From Orbus sasakiae (GTDB lineage Bacteria > Pseudomonadota > Gammaproteobacteria > Enterobacterales > Orbaceae): a DNA stretch of 64,000 bases. Shown piece by piece: positions 37,074-46,127 of this stretch; position 1 is the stretch's first letter, and each line of letters begins with the position of its first letter. Location of the stretch: assembly GCF_039542345.1 (NCBI RefSeq), contig NZ_BAABHY010000001.1, positions 930,001 to 994,000 of the forward strand, given 5' to 3'. The notes below the pieces were generated by a model. That model was not told the origin of the DNA, made no database searches, and worked only from the letters and a program-made list of their open reading frames with translations. The position numbers and the translations under genes are program-made.

Positions 37074-37343
37074 CTACCTCAGTTGACTGTCTTTGCTGCC
37101 TCGACGATTAAACAAGTCGACATTTTTGCGCTGCTTATCTATGTCATTTTGACAGGTAATACAATATTGCACACCCGCAATGGCTTTTTTTCGTGCTTCG
37201 GCGATTTTATTACCACATTCCAAGCAATAATCCTCACTGACGGTTTGTGTATTTAACTGCCGTCTTACTTTTTGGATTGCATCTGTTATGGTGCTTTCAA
37301 TTTGTTGATTAACTGCATCATCAGAGGCCCAACCACTCGCCAT
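37074..37343 (-). CDS. ybiI: DksA/TraR-type zinc finger protein YbiI
   Basis: 89 residues. The start MASGWASDDAVNQQI and the end NRRGSKDSQLR match E. coli YbiI almost exactly, and the C4 zinc finger is CLECG ... CITCQ. The ATG at 37343 is preferred over the one at 37349 because AGGAG lies 7 bases before it. YbiI is a small relative of DksA without the long coiled coil; its role is not established. Confidence 0.93.
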   Translation of the reverse strand: MASGWASDDAVNQQIESTITDAIQKVRRQLNTQTVSEDYCLECGNKIAEARKKAIAGVQYCITCQNDIDKQRKNVDLFNRRGSKDSQLR

Positions 37344-37710
37344 GATCATTCTCCTTATTTGCGTTTATATCAATTAAGTATTGAAACGGTGATGAATTGA
37401 TATACACCGCCTCAGTATTCACTTAACAAGTTGATTTAAAATAGTAATATTTATGCTGAATTTGATTGGATGAAAGTCAATCTTCTATCTATATGGGGAT
37501 AATTTCGGTTATTTTCAATCACTAAAAACAATCAAAGAAATAGTTTCATTTTAGGTATAAAATAACCGATGATATGAACTGTATAATCGTTTAATTTGTT
37601 AAATTTATGTTTTAAATTCAGTATCTTGATTAATTACTGATATTTGGTTTAAACCATGTATAATTACGATTTAAGCGTGGTACATTTTAACTTTATTGAG
37701 GGGTAGAGTT
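37344..37710. other. Intergenic region between ybiI and msrA
   Basis: About 365 AT-rich bases between divergent genes with no supported coding frame. A consensus TATAAT at 37659-37664, 46 bases before the msrA start, is a likely -10 for msrA, although the -35 is poor. A second TATAAT-like sequence lies near 37583. No hairpin of note was seen. Confidence 0.5.
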
Positions 37711-38253
37711 ATGAGTCAATTTGCTAAAGCGACATTTGCAGGTGGGTGTTTTTGGTGTATGGTCAAGCCTTTTGACCATTATGATGGCGTGATTAGTGTG
37801 ATAGCCGGTTACACTGGTGGTCATGTCGAAAATCCGACATATCAACAAGTCTGTAAAGGCGATACGGGTCACACAGAAGCGGTTGAAATTACTTTCGATC
37901 CCGATAAAATCAGTTACAAAGCATTGCTCGATATCTTTTGGCAGCAAATTGATCCAACCGATGATCAAGGCCAATTTGCTGATCGTGGCGACTCATATCG
38001 ACCTGCGATTTTTTATCATGATAAAACGCAGCAAGAACAAGCGCTAGAATCGAAAATTCAGCTTCAACAGAGTAAACGATTTATTCATCCGATTAAAGTT
38101 TCAATTGAACCCGCGGTGCAGTTTTATCCGGCTGAACAGTATCATCAAGATTATTACCAAAAACAACCTGACCATTATCAACGCTATCATCAATTATCGG
38201 GTCGGGCAGGTTTTATTGAGCGACACTGGGATGATAAAAATAATAAGAGTTAA
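37711..38253 (+). CDS. msrA: Peptide methionine sulfoxide reductase MsrA
   Basis: 180 residues. The catalytic motif GGCFWCMVKPF is at the N-terminus; AGYTGG, YQQVCKGDTGHTEAVEI and PAEQYHQDYY follow as in all MsrA enzymes. It reduces the S-epimer of methionine sulfoxide in the cytoplasm, recycled by thioredoxin. The ATG at 37711 is chosen because it restores the usual N-terminus and GAGGGG lies upstream; a TTG five codons earlier is within that site. The MsrB partner for the R-epimer is encoded 1.7 kb downstream. Confidence 0.96.
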   Translation: MSQFAKATFAGGCFWCMVKPFDHYDGVISVIAGYTGGHVENPTYQQVCKGDTGHTEAVEITFDPDKISYKALLDIFWQQIDPTDDQGQFADRGDSYRPAIFYHDKTQQEQALESKIQLQQSKRFIHPIKVSIEPAVQFYPAEQYHQDYYQKQPDHYQRYHQLSGRAGFIERHWDDKNNKS

Positions 38254-38258
38254 TTACT

Positions 38259-38795
38259 ATGAAAAAAAGTCCTCAATACTCGGTTAAACAAAAAACCATT
38301 CATTGGCTCACAGCCATATTAGTCTTTATCATTATTGTCTTTTCATTAATGAGAACTTCCGTCGCTCAATATGTCGGGGGCATGGGTACGCTGTTTACAA
38401 TACACAAGTCATTTGGTGTGATGATCTTCTTTATTACACTGTGGCGGATTTATGTCATTATCAAACAAGGTGTGCCAGAAGTACTGCCTAAAGATGAAAG
38501 GTTACAACGTATAGTATCAAAGTCGGTACAAGGTATACTCTACTTATTACTTTTAATTTTACCTTTATCTGGCTATTTAATGAGTAGTCGTCCACTTAAT
38601 TTTCTTGGCATCATTTCAATTCCTGCAATTGAAATGCCAAATACGTTTTATGGTTTTTTCCATTCTGTACATATTATTACTGCTTACGCATTAATAGCTC
38701 TGATTGCACTGCATATGTTTGCAGCTTTATATCATCATTTTTGGGTTAAAGATAAGGTTCTCAAGTCGATGTTACCCGAGAGATGGTTTGACTAA
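38259..38795 (+). CDS. Cytochrome b561 family protein
   Basis: 178 residues with four membrane helices. Conserved His residues in TIHWLTAIL, IHKSFGVMI, FHSVHIITAY and IALHMFAAL would bind two b hemes. It starts 5 bases after msrA, so the two are co-transcribed. Bacterial b561 proteins pass electrons from the quinol pool to superoxide or partner proteins. The pairing with msrA hints at an oxidative-stress role, but no partner is visible. Confidence 0.9.
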   Translation: MKKSPQYSVKQKTIHWLTAILVFIIIVFSLMRTSVAQYVGGMGTLFTIHKSFGVMIFFITLWRIYVIIKQGVPEVLPKDERLQRIVSKSVQGILYLLLLILPLSGYLMSSRPLNFLGIISIPAIEMPNTFYGFFHSVHIITAYALIALIALHMFAALYHHFWVKDKVLKSMLPERWFD

Positions 38796-38869
38796 TTCAT
38801 CATTAATTTATTCTGATTGATTGACCACCTAAACCACAATCAATCAGGATAATTTATGGACACGCTATT

Positions 38870-39889
38870 ATGACATCATCACTACGATTACTGATTTCAA
38901 ACTCTTATGATCCTTGGTTTAATCTCGCTGTTGAAGAAACCATTTTTAAACATATGCCCGCAAATCAACGGGTGCTGTTTCTTTGGCGTAACGATAATAC
39001 GGTTGTGATTGGCAGGGCTCAAAATCCTTGGAAAGAGTGCAATACGGGTAAAATGGCTCAAGACGGTATAAAACTCGCCAGACGAAGTAGTGGTGGTGGG
39101 GCCGTATTTCATGATTTAGGAAATAGCTGCTTTACCTTTATGGCCGGCAAACCTGAATACAACAAAGCCGTATCAACTCAAATTATGGTTGATGCACTAG
39201 GATCATTAGGACTTGCCGTTTCAGCTTCAGGCCGTAATGATCTTGTTCTTACAACCGATGACGGTGATAAAAAAATTTCAGGTTCAGCTTATAAAGAAAC
39301 ACACGATCGGGGTTTTCACCATGGTACCATTTTATTAAATGCCAATTTAAGTAAATTAGCGGATTACCTCAATCCAGATCCCAAAAAATTACAGGCTAAA
39401 GGTATCACGTCTGTGCGTTCGAGAGTGACCAATCTAGCCGAGCATATTCCCAATATAACCCATCAAAAACTATGTGATGTTATTACGCAACACTTTTTTG
39501 ATTATTATGGTGAGCAAGCCGATGCAGAATGTATTTCACCAGAATCTCTACCTGATCTAGTGGGATTTGAGGACGTTTTTGCCAAACAATCTAGTTGGCA
39601 ATGGAATTTTGGTCATGCTCCGGCTTTTAGTCATATTGTTGATGAACGTTTCCCTTGGGGAAATATTGATTTTCACTTTGATGTTGAGCATGGCGTAATT
39701 AGCCGTTGCCAAATTTTTACGGATAGCCTAAATCCAGCACCTATACAAGAATTAGCTGATTTGTTGCAACAAAATCGTTACAGTGTCACAACTGTAACGA
39801 CGGCCATTAATCAAATATTACCTAAGTATCCGGATTTTGCAGCAGAATTACAAGAAATGTCATCATGGTTAGGTAATGCAATTAAATAA
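38870..39889 (+). CDS. lplA: Lipoate-protein ligase A
   Basis: 339 residues, E. coli LplA length. LISNSYDPWFNLAVEE, the adenylate-binding ARRSSGGGAVFHDLGN, and DKKISGSAYKE with the catalytic Lys are present, as is the C-terminal accessory domain (SRCQIFTDSLNPAPI). LplA attaches scavenged lipoate to pyruvate and 2-oxoglutarate dehydrogenase E2 subunits and GcvH. Whether the cell also makes lipoate (lipA/lipB) cannot be judged from this window. Confidence 0.97.
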   Translation: MTSSLRLLISNSYDPWFNLAVEETIFKHMPANQRVLFLWRNDNTVVIGRAQNPWKECNTGKMAQDGIKLARRSSGGGAVFHDLGNSCFTFMAGKPEYNKAVSTQIMVDALGSLGLAVSASGRNDLVLTTDDGDKKISGSAYKETHDRGFHHGTILLNANLSKLADYLNPDPKKLQAKGITSVRSRVTNLAEHIPNITHQKLCDVITQHFFDYYGEQADAECISPESLPDLVGFEDVFAKQSSWQWNFGHAPAFSHIVDERFPWGNIDFHFDVEHGVISRCQIFTDSLNPAPIQELADLLQQNRYSVTTVTTAINQILPKYPDFAAELQEMSSWLGNAIK

Positions 39890-39900
39890 TTTCGTTATTT

Positions 39901-39937
39901 TTTTATCATAACCTATAAATATAGTGTAAAAATAGCC
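39901..39937 (-). repeat. Intergenic repeat element, copy C
   Basis: The reverse complement reads GGCTATTTTTACACTATATT followed by TATAGGTTATGATAA, matching copy A at 2364-2400 with 4 mismatches in about 34 bases. On the + strand it lies 22 bases before the msrB start codon; copy A likewise lies upstream of the GST gene when read in this orientation. Confidence 0.5.
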
Positions 39938-39958
39938 CATTAACATGAGGAGTCAATC

Positions 39959-40396
39959 ATGAATGATTCAAATAAAAGTAAAAACATTGCGGCATTAAGT
40001 CCATTGCAATATTACGTTACTCAACAAAATGGGACAGAGCCACCATTTGACAATGCGTTTAATGATCATAAGGCGGAAGGACTCTATGTGGATATCGTCT
40101 CAGGTGAACCTCTATTTACATCATTAGATAAGTTTGATTCAGGTTGTGGTTGGCCAAGCTTTGCCAAGCCGATCAACTCACAACATGTTAAGCAAAAAGC
40201 GGACCACAGTCATGGCATGAGTCGAACCGAAGTTCGCTCAGCAGATGCCGATTCTCATTTAGGCCATGTCTTTGATGATGGGCCACAATCATTAGGTGGA
40301 TTGCGCTATTGCATTAACTCTGCGGCATTACGCTTCATTGCAAAAGAGGATCTCGAAAAATCTGGCTACGGTGAATATTTAGCGTTGTTTAAATAG
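39959..40396 (+). CDS. msrB: Peptide methionine (R)-S-oxide reductase MsrB, zinc-less form
   Basis: 145 residues. The core SGCGWPSF, HSHGMSRTEVR less the first residue, HLGHVFDDGP and RYCINSAALRF (catalytic Cys) are intact. The two CxxC pairs that hold structural zinc in E. coli MsrB are replaced (VDIVSGEP and SADADSH), so this is the zinc-free type. It reduces the R-epimer of methionine sulfoxide. GAGGAG lies 9 bases before the ATG. Repeat copy C occupies its upstream region. Confidence 0.95.
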   Translation: MNDSNKSKNIAALSPLQYYVTQQNGTEPPFDNAFNDHKAEGLYVDIVSGEPLFTSLDKFDSGCGWPSFAKPINSQHVKQKADHSHGMSRTEVRSADADSHLGHVFDDGPQSLGGLRYCINSAALRFIAKEDLEKSGYGEYLALFK

Positions 40397-40452
40397 TCAT
40401 TTTTGTGCAATACCGATTGTCTGACATTTCATTTATGTATTAAGGATCAAGT

Positions 40453-41871
40453 ATGGCTACGCATTTAGTCTGGTTTCGTAATGATTTAAGAGTAACTGAC
40501 AATTTGGCTCTTCACCACGCATGTCAAGACCCTGATGCCACGGTCATTGCTATTTATATCGCTACGCCTAAACAATGGCAACAACATGATATGTCGCCAA
40601 GACAAGCATGGTTTATCCATCAACATTTAGCCGAACTGCAAAATCAGTTATCAACACTTAATATACCGCTACTTTACCAAGAAACAGGCACATTCGATGA
40701 TGCGGTGTCCATCATTCAATCAACTTGCCTGCAATATCAAATTACGGATCTTTTTTACAATAAACAGTATGAATGGAACGAAGTACAACGAGATAAAGCC
40801 ATTGCTCGCCAATTAGCCGATTCAACAATAGCATTACATGGATATGATGATTCAGTGTTATCCGCACCTGGTACTATTGTTAATGGTTCAGGTAAAATGT
40901 ACCAAGTCTATACTCCATTTCGTAACAAATATTGTGACTATTTACGTCATCAACCTGTTGAGGTTTATCCAAAACCTAAAAAACGGGTACAATCGGTTAA
41001 AGTGGATTCGGATGCCATCAAACCATTCTCTTACCCGTGTCAAAAGACTGATCATTTTGTGATCGGTGAAACACAGGCGATAAAATGTTTACAACGATTT
41101 TGTCAGGAACAAGTTGATGATTATCTAAAGCAGCGTGATATTCCTTTTTTAGATTCAACAAGTCATTTATCGGCTTATCTCACGATTGGAGTACTCTCCC
41201 CAAGGCAGTGTTTTGCTCGTTTAAAACTTGAATACCCCGAATTTTTGGATGTGACATCAAGCGGTGCTTTTGGTTGGTTTAATCAACTTATTTGGCGTGA
41301 ATTTTACCGTCATTTACTGTTCCTTTTTCCTAAACTCTCAAAAAATAAACCGTATATCGATTGGACGCAACGCATAAAATGGCGTAACGATAAAACTGAT
41401 TTTACAGCATGGCAAAAAGGGTTAACGGGCTATCCTATTGTCGATGCCGCCATGCGGCAACTGAACCAAACGGGTTGGATGCATAATCGATTACGATTGA
41501 TTGTTTCAAGCTTTTTGGTTAAAGATTTAATGCTAGATTGGCGCTGGGGAGAACGTTATTTTATGTCTCAGTTAATTGACGGTGATTTAGCCGCAAATAA
41601 TGGTGGTTGGCAATGGTCAGCCTCAACAGGGACTGATGCAGCACCTTATTTTCGAATATTTAATCCCTCATCACAAAGCAAACGGTTTGATCCCGATGGT
41701 AAGTTTATTCGTCAGTATTTACCTGAACTTGCAGATATCCCCGATGATGCAATGAGTGACCCTCATCGTTGGGCAAAACAAAATAATGTGAAACTCGATT
41801 ACCCAGAACCGATTGTTGAGCATAATAAAGCGCGTCAATATACCTTAGCGGCATTTAATGCCGCAAAATAG
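40453..41871 (+). CDS. phrB: Deoxyribodipyrimidine photolyase (CPD class I)
   Basis: 472 residues, exactly the E. coli PhrB length. The N-terminal antenna domain opens with HLVWFRNDLRVTDNLALHHA; the FAD-binding helical domain has FGWFNQLIWREFYRH, DAAMRQLNQTGWMHNR and NNGGWQWSASTGTDAAPYF, the class I CPD signature. It splits cyclobutane pyrimidine dimers using blue light. The gene directly follows msrB, with AAGGAT before the ATG. Confidence 0.96.
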   Translation: MATHLVWFRNDLRVTDNLALHHACQDPDATVIAIYIATPKQWQQHDMSPRQAWFIHQHLAELQNQLSTLNIPLLYQETGTFDDAVSIIQSTCLQYQITDLFYNKQYEWNEVQRDKAIARQLADSTIALHGYDDSVLSAPGTIVNGSGKMYQVYTPFRNKYCDYLRHQPVEVYPKPKKRVQSVKVDSDAIKPFSYPCQKTDHFVIGETQAIKCLQRFCQEQVDDYLKQRDIPFLDSTSHLSAYLTIGVLSPRQCFARLKLEYPEFLDVTSSGAFGWFNQLIWREFYRHLLFLFPKLSKNKPYIDWTQRIKWRNDKTDFTAWQKGLTGYPIVDAAMRQLNQTGWMHNRLRLIVSSFLVKDLMLDWRWGERYFMSQLIDGDLAANNGGWQWSASTGTDAAPYFRIFNPSSQSKRFDPDGKFIRQYLPELADIPDDAMSDPHRWAKQNNVKLDYPEPIVEHNKARQYTLAAFNAAK

Positions 41872-41960
41872 AACACAGCATTATCAATCGAGTGGAACTA
41901 AATAACGAGTAATGATAGAATTAGCTGTTTTTGTTAAGAAACCAATTGAGATAAAAAATT

Positions 41961-43163
41961 ATGATAATTAAACCGAAAATTCGTGGTTTTATTTGTACAA
42001 CCACTCATCCCGTTGGCTGTGCTGAAAATGTTAATCAACAGATTGCTTATGTTAAATCTAAAGGAAAACTAACTCATGGCCCTAAAAAGGTACTGGTAAT
42101 TGGTGCATCAACCGGTTATGGATTGGCCTCTCGTATTAATGCTGCGTTTGGTTCAGATGCTGCGACGATTGGTGTTTTCTTTGAAAAACCGGGTACTGAG
42201 ACAAAACCGGGAACAGCAGGGTGGTATAATTCTGCAGCCTTTGATAAAGCTGCTAAAGCAGCGGGTTTATATTCTAAAAGTGTTAATGGTGATGCATTTT
42301 CAAACGAATGTCGCCAAGTGGTTATCGATTTAATTAAAAAAGATCTGGGTCAAATTGACCTTGTGGTTTATTCGCTTGCTTCACCTGTACGTAAAATGCC
42401 TGGCTCTGGCGAATTAGTCCGTTCAACGCTAAAACCAATTGGTGAACCGTATAAATCAGTCGCATTAGATACCAATAAAGATGTATTAATTGAAGCGACA
42501 GTTGAACCGGCTAATGAGCAAGAAATTGCCGATACCATTAAAGTTATGGGCGGTCAAGATTGGGAACTTTGGATGAAAGCACTATCAGATGCTGGGGTTC
42601 TTGCTGATAATGCTCAAGCTGTTGCCTATTCTTATATTGGTACTGAATTAACGTGGCCAATTTACTGGCACGGTACGCTGGGTAAAGCAAAAGAAGATTT
42701 AGATCGTGCGGCACATGCGATTGATAAAAATCTATCTGCAAAAGAGGGGCATGCTTATGTTGCCGTCCTTAAATCAGTGGTAACTCAAGCATCTTCAGCG
42801 ATTCCTGTTATGCCTTTATATATTGCAATGTCATTTAAAGTCATGAAAGAGATGGGCATTCACGAGGGGTGTATTGAACAGATTCAACGTTTATTTGCCA
42901 CTAAGCTGTATGCAAATGGTCAAGTAGAAACGGATGACAGCAATCGTTTACGTCTAGACGATTGGGAACTTCGTCCGGAAGTCCAAAATGCTTGCCAAGC
43001 TATTTGGGAAAAAGTGACGGATGATACCATTTATGACGTCACTGATTATCAAGGTTATAAAGATGAGTTTTTACGCTTATTTGGTTTTGGTATCACAGGT
43101 GTTGATTATGATGCTGATGTGAATCCAGATGTTCAATTTGATGTTGTTAATCTTGTGAACTAA
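41961..43163 (+). CDS. fabV: Trans-2-enoyl-ACP/CoA reductase FabV
   Basis: 400 residues. The opening IIKPKIRGFICTTTHPVGC and the dinucleotide site GASTGYGLASR are typical. The active-site Tyr-x8-Lys is seen in YWHGTLGKAK; FabV enzymes have eight residues between the pair, unlike FabI. It carries out the last reduction of fatty acid elongation with NADH. FabV is known from other bacteria to be little affected by triclosan. Whether a FabI is also encoded cannot be seen here. GAGAT precedes the ATG, and a bidirectional terminator follows. Confidence 0.96.
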   Translation: MIIKPKIRGFICTTTHPVGCAENVNQQIAYVKSKGKLTHGPKKVLVIGASTGYGLASRINAAFGSDAATIGVFFEKPGTETKPGTAGWYNSAAFDKAAKAAGLYSKSVNGDAFSNECRQVVIDLIKKDLGQIDLVVYSLASPVRKMPGSGELVRSTLKPIGEPYKSVALDTNKDVLIEATVEPANEQEIADTIKVMGGQDWELWMKALSDAGVLADNAQAVAYSYIGTELTWPIYWHGTLGKAKEDLDRAAHAIDKNLSAKEGHAYVAVLKSVVTQASSAIPVMPLYIAMSFKVMKEMGIHEGCIEQIQRLFATKLYANGQVETDDSNRLRLDDWELRPEVQNACQAIWEKVTDDTIYDVTDYQGYKDEFLRLFGFGITGVDYDADVNPDVQFDVVNLVN

Positions 43164-43183
43164 GTGTTTAATTCCTTTAAAAT

Positions 43184-43213
43184 AAAAAATAGTGCGCTAG
43201 GCACTATTTTTTT
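43184..43213. terminator. Bidirectional terminator between fabV and the convergent phospholipase gene
   Basis: AAAAAATAGTGC and GCACTATTTTTT form a 12-bp stem with a 5-nt loop, giving U tracts in both directions. Confidence 0.88.
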
Positions 43214-43252
43214 ATCTTAAACATACGAAACCGTTAAACTAAACAATCAAAT

Positions 43253-44347
43253 CTAACGGCTTAATGCAACGCCAAAACCGATTCGATTGGTTTTCTTATT
43301 ATAATCAATCAGGCTCTCACCATAACCATTAAAATATTGGATATAGCCAAATAAGCCCGTATCACCTAACGGGTAGGTCCAGTCAATTTGAAATGCACCA
43401 TGATTATGTTTTAAATTAAGATTATTACGAATTAAAACTTTAACTAAGTGTTCATCATAAGGAATATAGATATTCAGATCGCCGTAACCCAAATAGTTTT
43501 GAATATCACGGTTATCATCATGGTTTTTATTTTCATAAATACGATACCATGCTCGGGGAACGATGTACGCGTCTTTATATTGAAAATAACCTTCTAAATA
43601 TAAACGATTCCATGAACGTGAACGCCCAGCTTCATTACCCTGTCCATTAGATTCATGTAGAAAACCAAATTGAGTGCCTTTTAGGCTACTGTCTGGATTA
43701 TGAAAGGGTATTTGTACATAGACTTCAGGTAAATAATTGGTTTCTCTAAACGGTGATGAATCTTCAGTGATTTGCCACCAGTTACGTTGTGAATAGGCAA
43801 AACCGATTGTTTCATCAAAACCAAATGTATTGGTAAAAATATCCTTTTTGAAACTTATTTGGAATGCTGTTTCCACATGTTTACGTCCATCATTATGAGC
43901 CTTTGAATCATACGTGACGGGCAAAATATAATTAGAGTGATAAGGACGTAATCCAAAGGTTGAATCCAGAACCTTAAAAGCGCCATTTTTGACTTCATAA
44001 TCTTGGTGCATCGCAACACGATCGCTAATGATAGGACGCGTATTATCGGTAGTGACGTGTTCTGCAATTAAGATAGGGTCTTTTTCAATTAACTGACTAT
44101 CGTTTGCATTCATTTGCTTTTGATTAGGCGATTTTGTGGCAAGCATTGATCCCTGATGTTGCATGGATAATTTTGCTGCTTGCTTATACCAATGCAGTGC
44201 ATTTTTTAGATCATTGTTATTTTCATAAAACTCAGCCAGTTGATAGGCTGCTTGGCTATTTCCTAATTTCGCTTCATCCTCAAGAGTTGCACCTATTGAT
44301 GGAAATGAAACAGCACTTACCAGTGCTATTACAGCAATCTTTTTCAA
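43253..44347 (-). CDS. pldA: Outer membrane phospholipase A (OMPLA) with N-terminal Sel1-like repeat
   Basis: 364 residues against about 290 in E. coli. A signal peptide ends near PSIGA; then a Sel1/TPR-like helical repeat follows (NSQAAYQLAEFYENN, NALHWYKQAAKL), a roughly 60-residue polar linker, and the 12-strand OMPLA barrel. The catalytic triad is intact: HESNG gives His231 and Ser233, and RSWNRLY gives Asn247, matching E. coli His142, Ser144 and Asn156. The barrel ends with Arg rather than an aromatic residue. OMPLA hydrolyses misplaced phospholipids in the outer leaflet. The repeat module in front is not part of the standard enzyme and may bind a periplasmic partner. Confidence 0.9.
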   Translation of the reverse strand: MKKIAVIALVSAVSFPSIGATLEDEAKLGNSQAAYQLAEFYENNNDLKNALHWYKQAAKLSMQHQGSMLATKSPNQKQMNANDSQLIEKDPILIAEHVTTDNTRPIISDRVAMHQDYEVKNGAFKVLDSTFGLRPYHSNYILPVTYDSKAHNDGRKHVETAFQISFKKDIFTNTFGFDETIGFAYSQRNWWQITEDSSPFRETNYLPEVYVQIPFHNPDSSLKGTQFGFLHESNGQGNEAGRSRSWNRLYLEGYFQYKDAYIVPRAWYRIYENKNHDDNRDIQNYLGYGDLNIYIPYDEHLVKVLIRNNLNLKHNHGAFQIDWTYPLGDTGLFGYIQYFNGYGESLIDYNKKTNRIGFGVALSR

Positions 44348-44625
44348 TTTTTATTTCCTTTAATTACATACTTATTTTAATAATATTTTGTATATGCAAG
44401 ATTTGGCCATTAATTACGTTGATTAATGATCAGCGGGATTATAATAAATTTACATCTTATTACCTAGATATTTATCATATAAACGGTTACGACACAGCAC
44501 TAATGGCGTAATACTAGACAATAATGTTGTAATTTGTTACGCACATTCATTTTATTGTGGTATAAGGTAGCATCGTTTTTTACTCATATATTGAGTGTGG
44601 TATTTACTGAGGAAATCCTTAAATC

Positions 44626-46005
44626 ATGTCAAATCAATCAAACGCATTTAATCAATTATCACTACCAAAGTCGTTACTTGATAATTTAGAATCAATGCAA
44701 TATAGCCAAATGACGCCGATCCAAGCCTTGACGTTACCCGCTATTTTGTCGGGTAAAGATGTGGTTGCTAAAGCGAAAACAGGCAGTGGTAAAACGGCTG
44801 CATTTGGTCTAGGGATTTTATCAAAACTCAATGTCGATAGTTACGCAACTCAAGCACTGGTTATTTGTCCAACACGTGAATTAGCCGAGCAAGTTGCTAA
44901 CGAGCTAAGGCGCTTAGCTCGACTCATAAATAATATAAAAATATTGACCTTGTGCGGTGGTCAACCCATTATTCATCAAGTCAATTCCCTTGCACATGGT
45001 GCACATATTGTAGTGGGTACGCCAGGGCGGTTACTTGACCATATACAAAGACAAACAGTTAATTTCGATGCTTTGCAATTTTTAGTATTAGATGAAGCCG
45101 ATCGTATGTTAGATATGGGCTTTGAAGATGATATGATGCACATTATCAAACATATACCATCTCAGAAACAGACACTACTCTTTTCAGCTACCTATCCTGA
45201 TAGTATTGAAAAAATGAGCACTCGTATTCAAACACAGCCTGAATTTATTACTGTTGATGAAGTTAATGATCAAATTGAACAATTATTTTATGAAATTGAT
45301 GATGCACAACGCAAATTAATCTTAGCTAAATTACTTACTGATCATATGGCGCAATCGGTCGTGGTATTTTGTAATACTAAGCAAGCCTGTAATGAAGTGG
45401 AACATTACCTTAGTCAACTTGGGTTTAGCGTTATTGGTTTAAATGGTGATTTAGAGCAACGAGACAGGGAGCAAGTATTGCTTCAGTTTGCCAATAAGAG
45501 TCGTACCATACTTGTCGCAACGGATGTTGCTGCACGCGGGCTTGATATCAAAGAACTTGATTTAGTGATTAATTATCAGATCGCTTATGATCCACAAGTG
45601 CATGTTCATCGTGTTGGGCGAACTGGACGAGCAGGGCAAAATGGTCTGGCAATTACGTTAGTTTCACCTAATGAAATTGCCAAAGCAAATTTGCTTGAAC
45701 AATCACAAAATCTGACAATTGATTGGCTCACGCTTAATGACGTATCGTTTGATAAAACGAAAATTGTGCAACCTAAAATGCAAACGCTTTCATTGACAAT
45801 TGGACGTAAAAATAAAATCCGACCCGGTGATATTTTAGGGGCATTAACCAAAGATGCAGCAATTGATGGTCAACTCATTGGTAAAATTAATATCACTGAC
45901 TTGTATTCATATGTTGCCATTGATAAAAAAATGATTAAAAAAGCCTTAGATTACTTCAAGCAGGGCAAGATTAAAGGGAAATCAGTAAGAGCCCGTAGCT
46001 TATAA
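44626..46005 (+). CDS. dbpA: ATP-dependent RNA helicase DbpA
   Basis: 459 residues. DEAD-box motifs in order: AKTGSGKTAAFG, PTRELAEQVA, VLDEADRMLDMG, LLFSATYP, ATDVAARGLDI and HRVGRTGRAG. The C-terminal RRM-like domain (RPGDILGALTKDAAIDG, GKIKGKSVRARSL) identifies DbpA, which is guided to hairpin 92 of 23S rRNA during large-subunit assembly. It has a 280-base upstream region without another gene; GAGGAAA precedes the ATG. Confidence 0.96.
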   Translation: MSNQSNAFNQLSLPKSLLDNLESMQYSQMTPIQALTLPAILSGKDVVAKAKTGSGKTAAFGLGILSKLNVDSYATQALVICPTRELAEQVANELRRLARLINNIKILTLCGGQPIIHQVNSLAHGAHIVVGTPGRLLDHIQRQTVNFDALQFLVLDEADRMLDMGFEDDMMHIIKHIPSQKQTLLFSATYPDSIEKMSTRIQTQPEFITVDEVNDQIEQLFYEIDDAQRKLILAKLLTDHMAQSVVVFCNTKQACNEVEHYLSQLGFSVIGLNGDLEQRDREQVLLQFANKSRTILVATDVAARGLDIKELDLVINYQIAYDPQVHVHRVGRTGRAGQNGLAITLVSPNEIAKANLLEQSQNLTIDWLTLNDVSFDKTKIVQPKMQTLSLTIGRKNKIRPGDILGALTKDAAIDGQLIGKINITDLYSYVAIDKKMIKKALDYFKQGKIKGKSVRARSL

Positions 46006-46080
46006 ATTGACAAAATCAATTCACTCTTTGCTCGCACCAAACTTGCCATTATGGCATAATGTGCGCCAAATCACATTTTG

Positions 46081-46113
46081 ACCATTTTATCTTACACTAA
46101 AATGGTTTTATTT
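46081..46113 (+). terminator. Intrinsic terminator of dbpA
   Basis: ACCATTTTA and TAAAATGGT form a perfect 9-bp stem with an 8-nt loop, followed by TTTATTT, 75 bases after the dbpA stop and just before the ybiT start. Confidence 0.75.
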
Positions 46114-46127
46114 CGAGAGTCTATGTT

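Noticed and set aside
44134..44511. 125-codon frame on the + strand opposite the phospholipase gene
   Set aside because: It overlaps the strongly supported phospholipase start on the other strand and has no family features.
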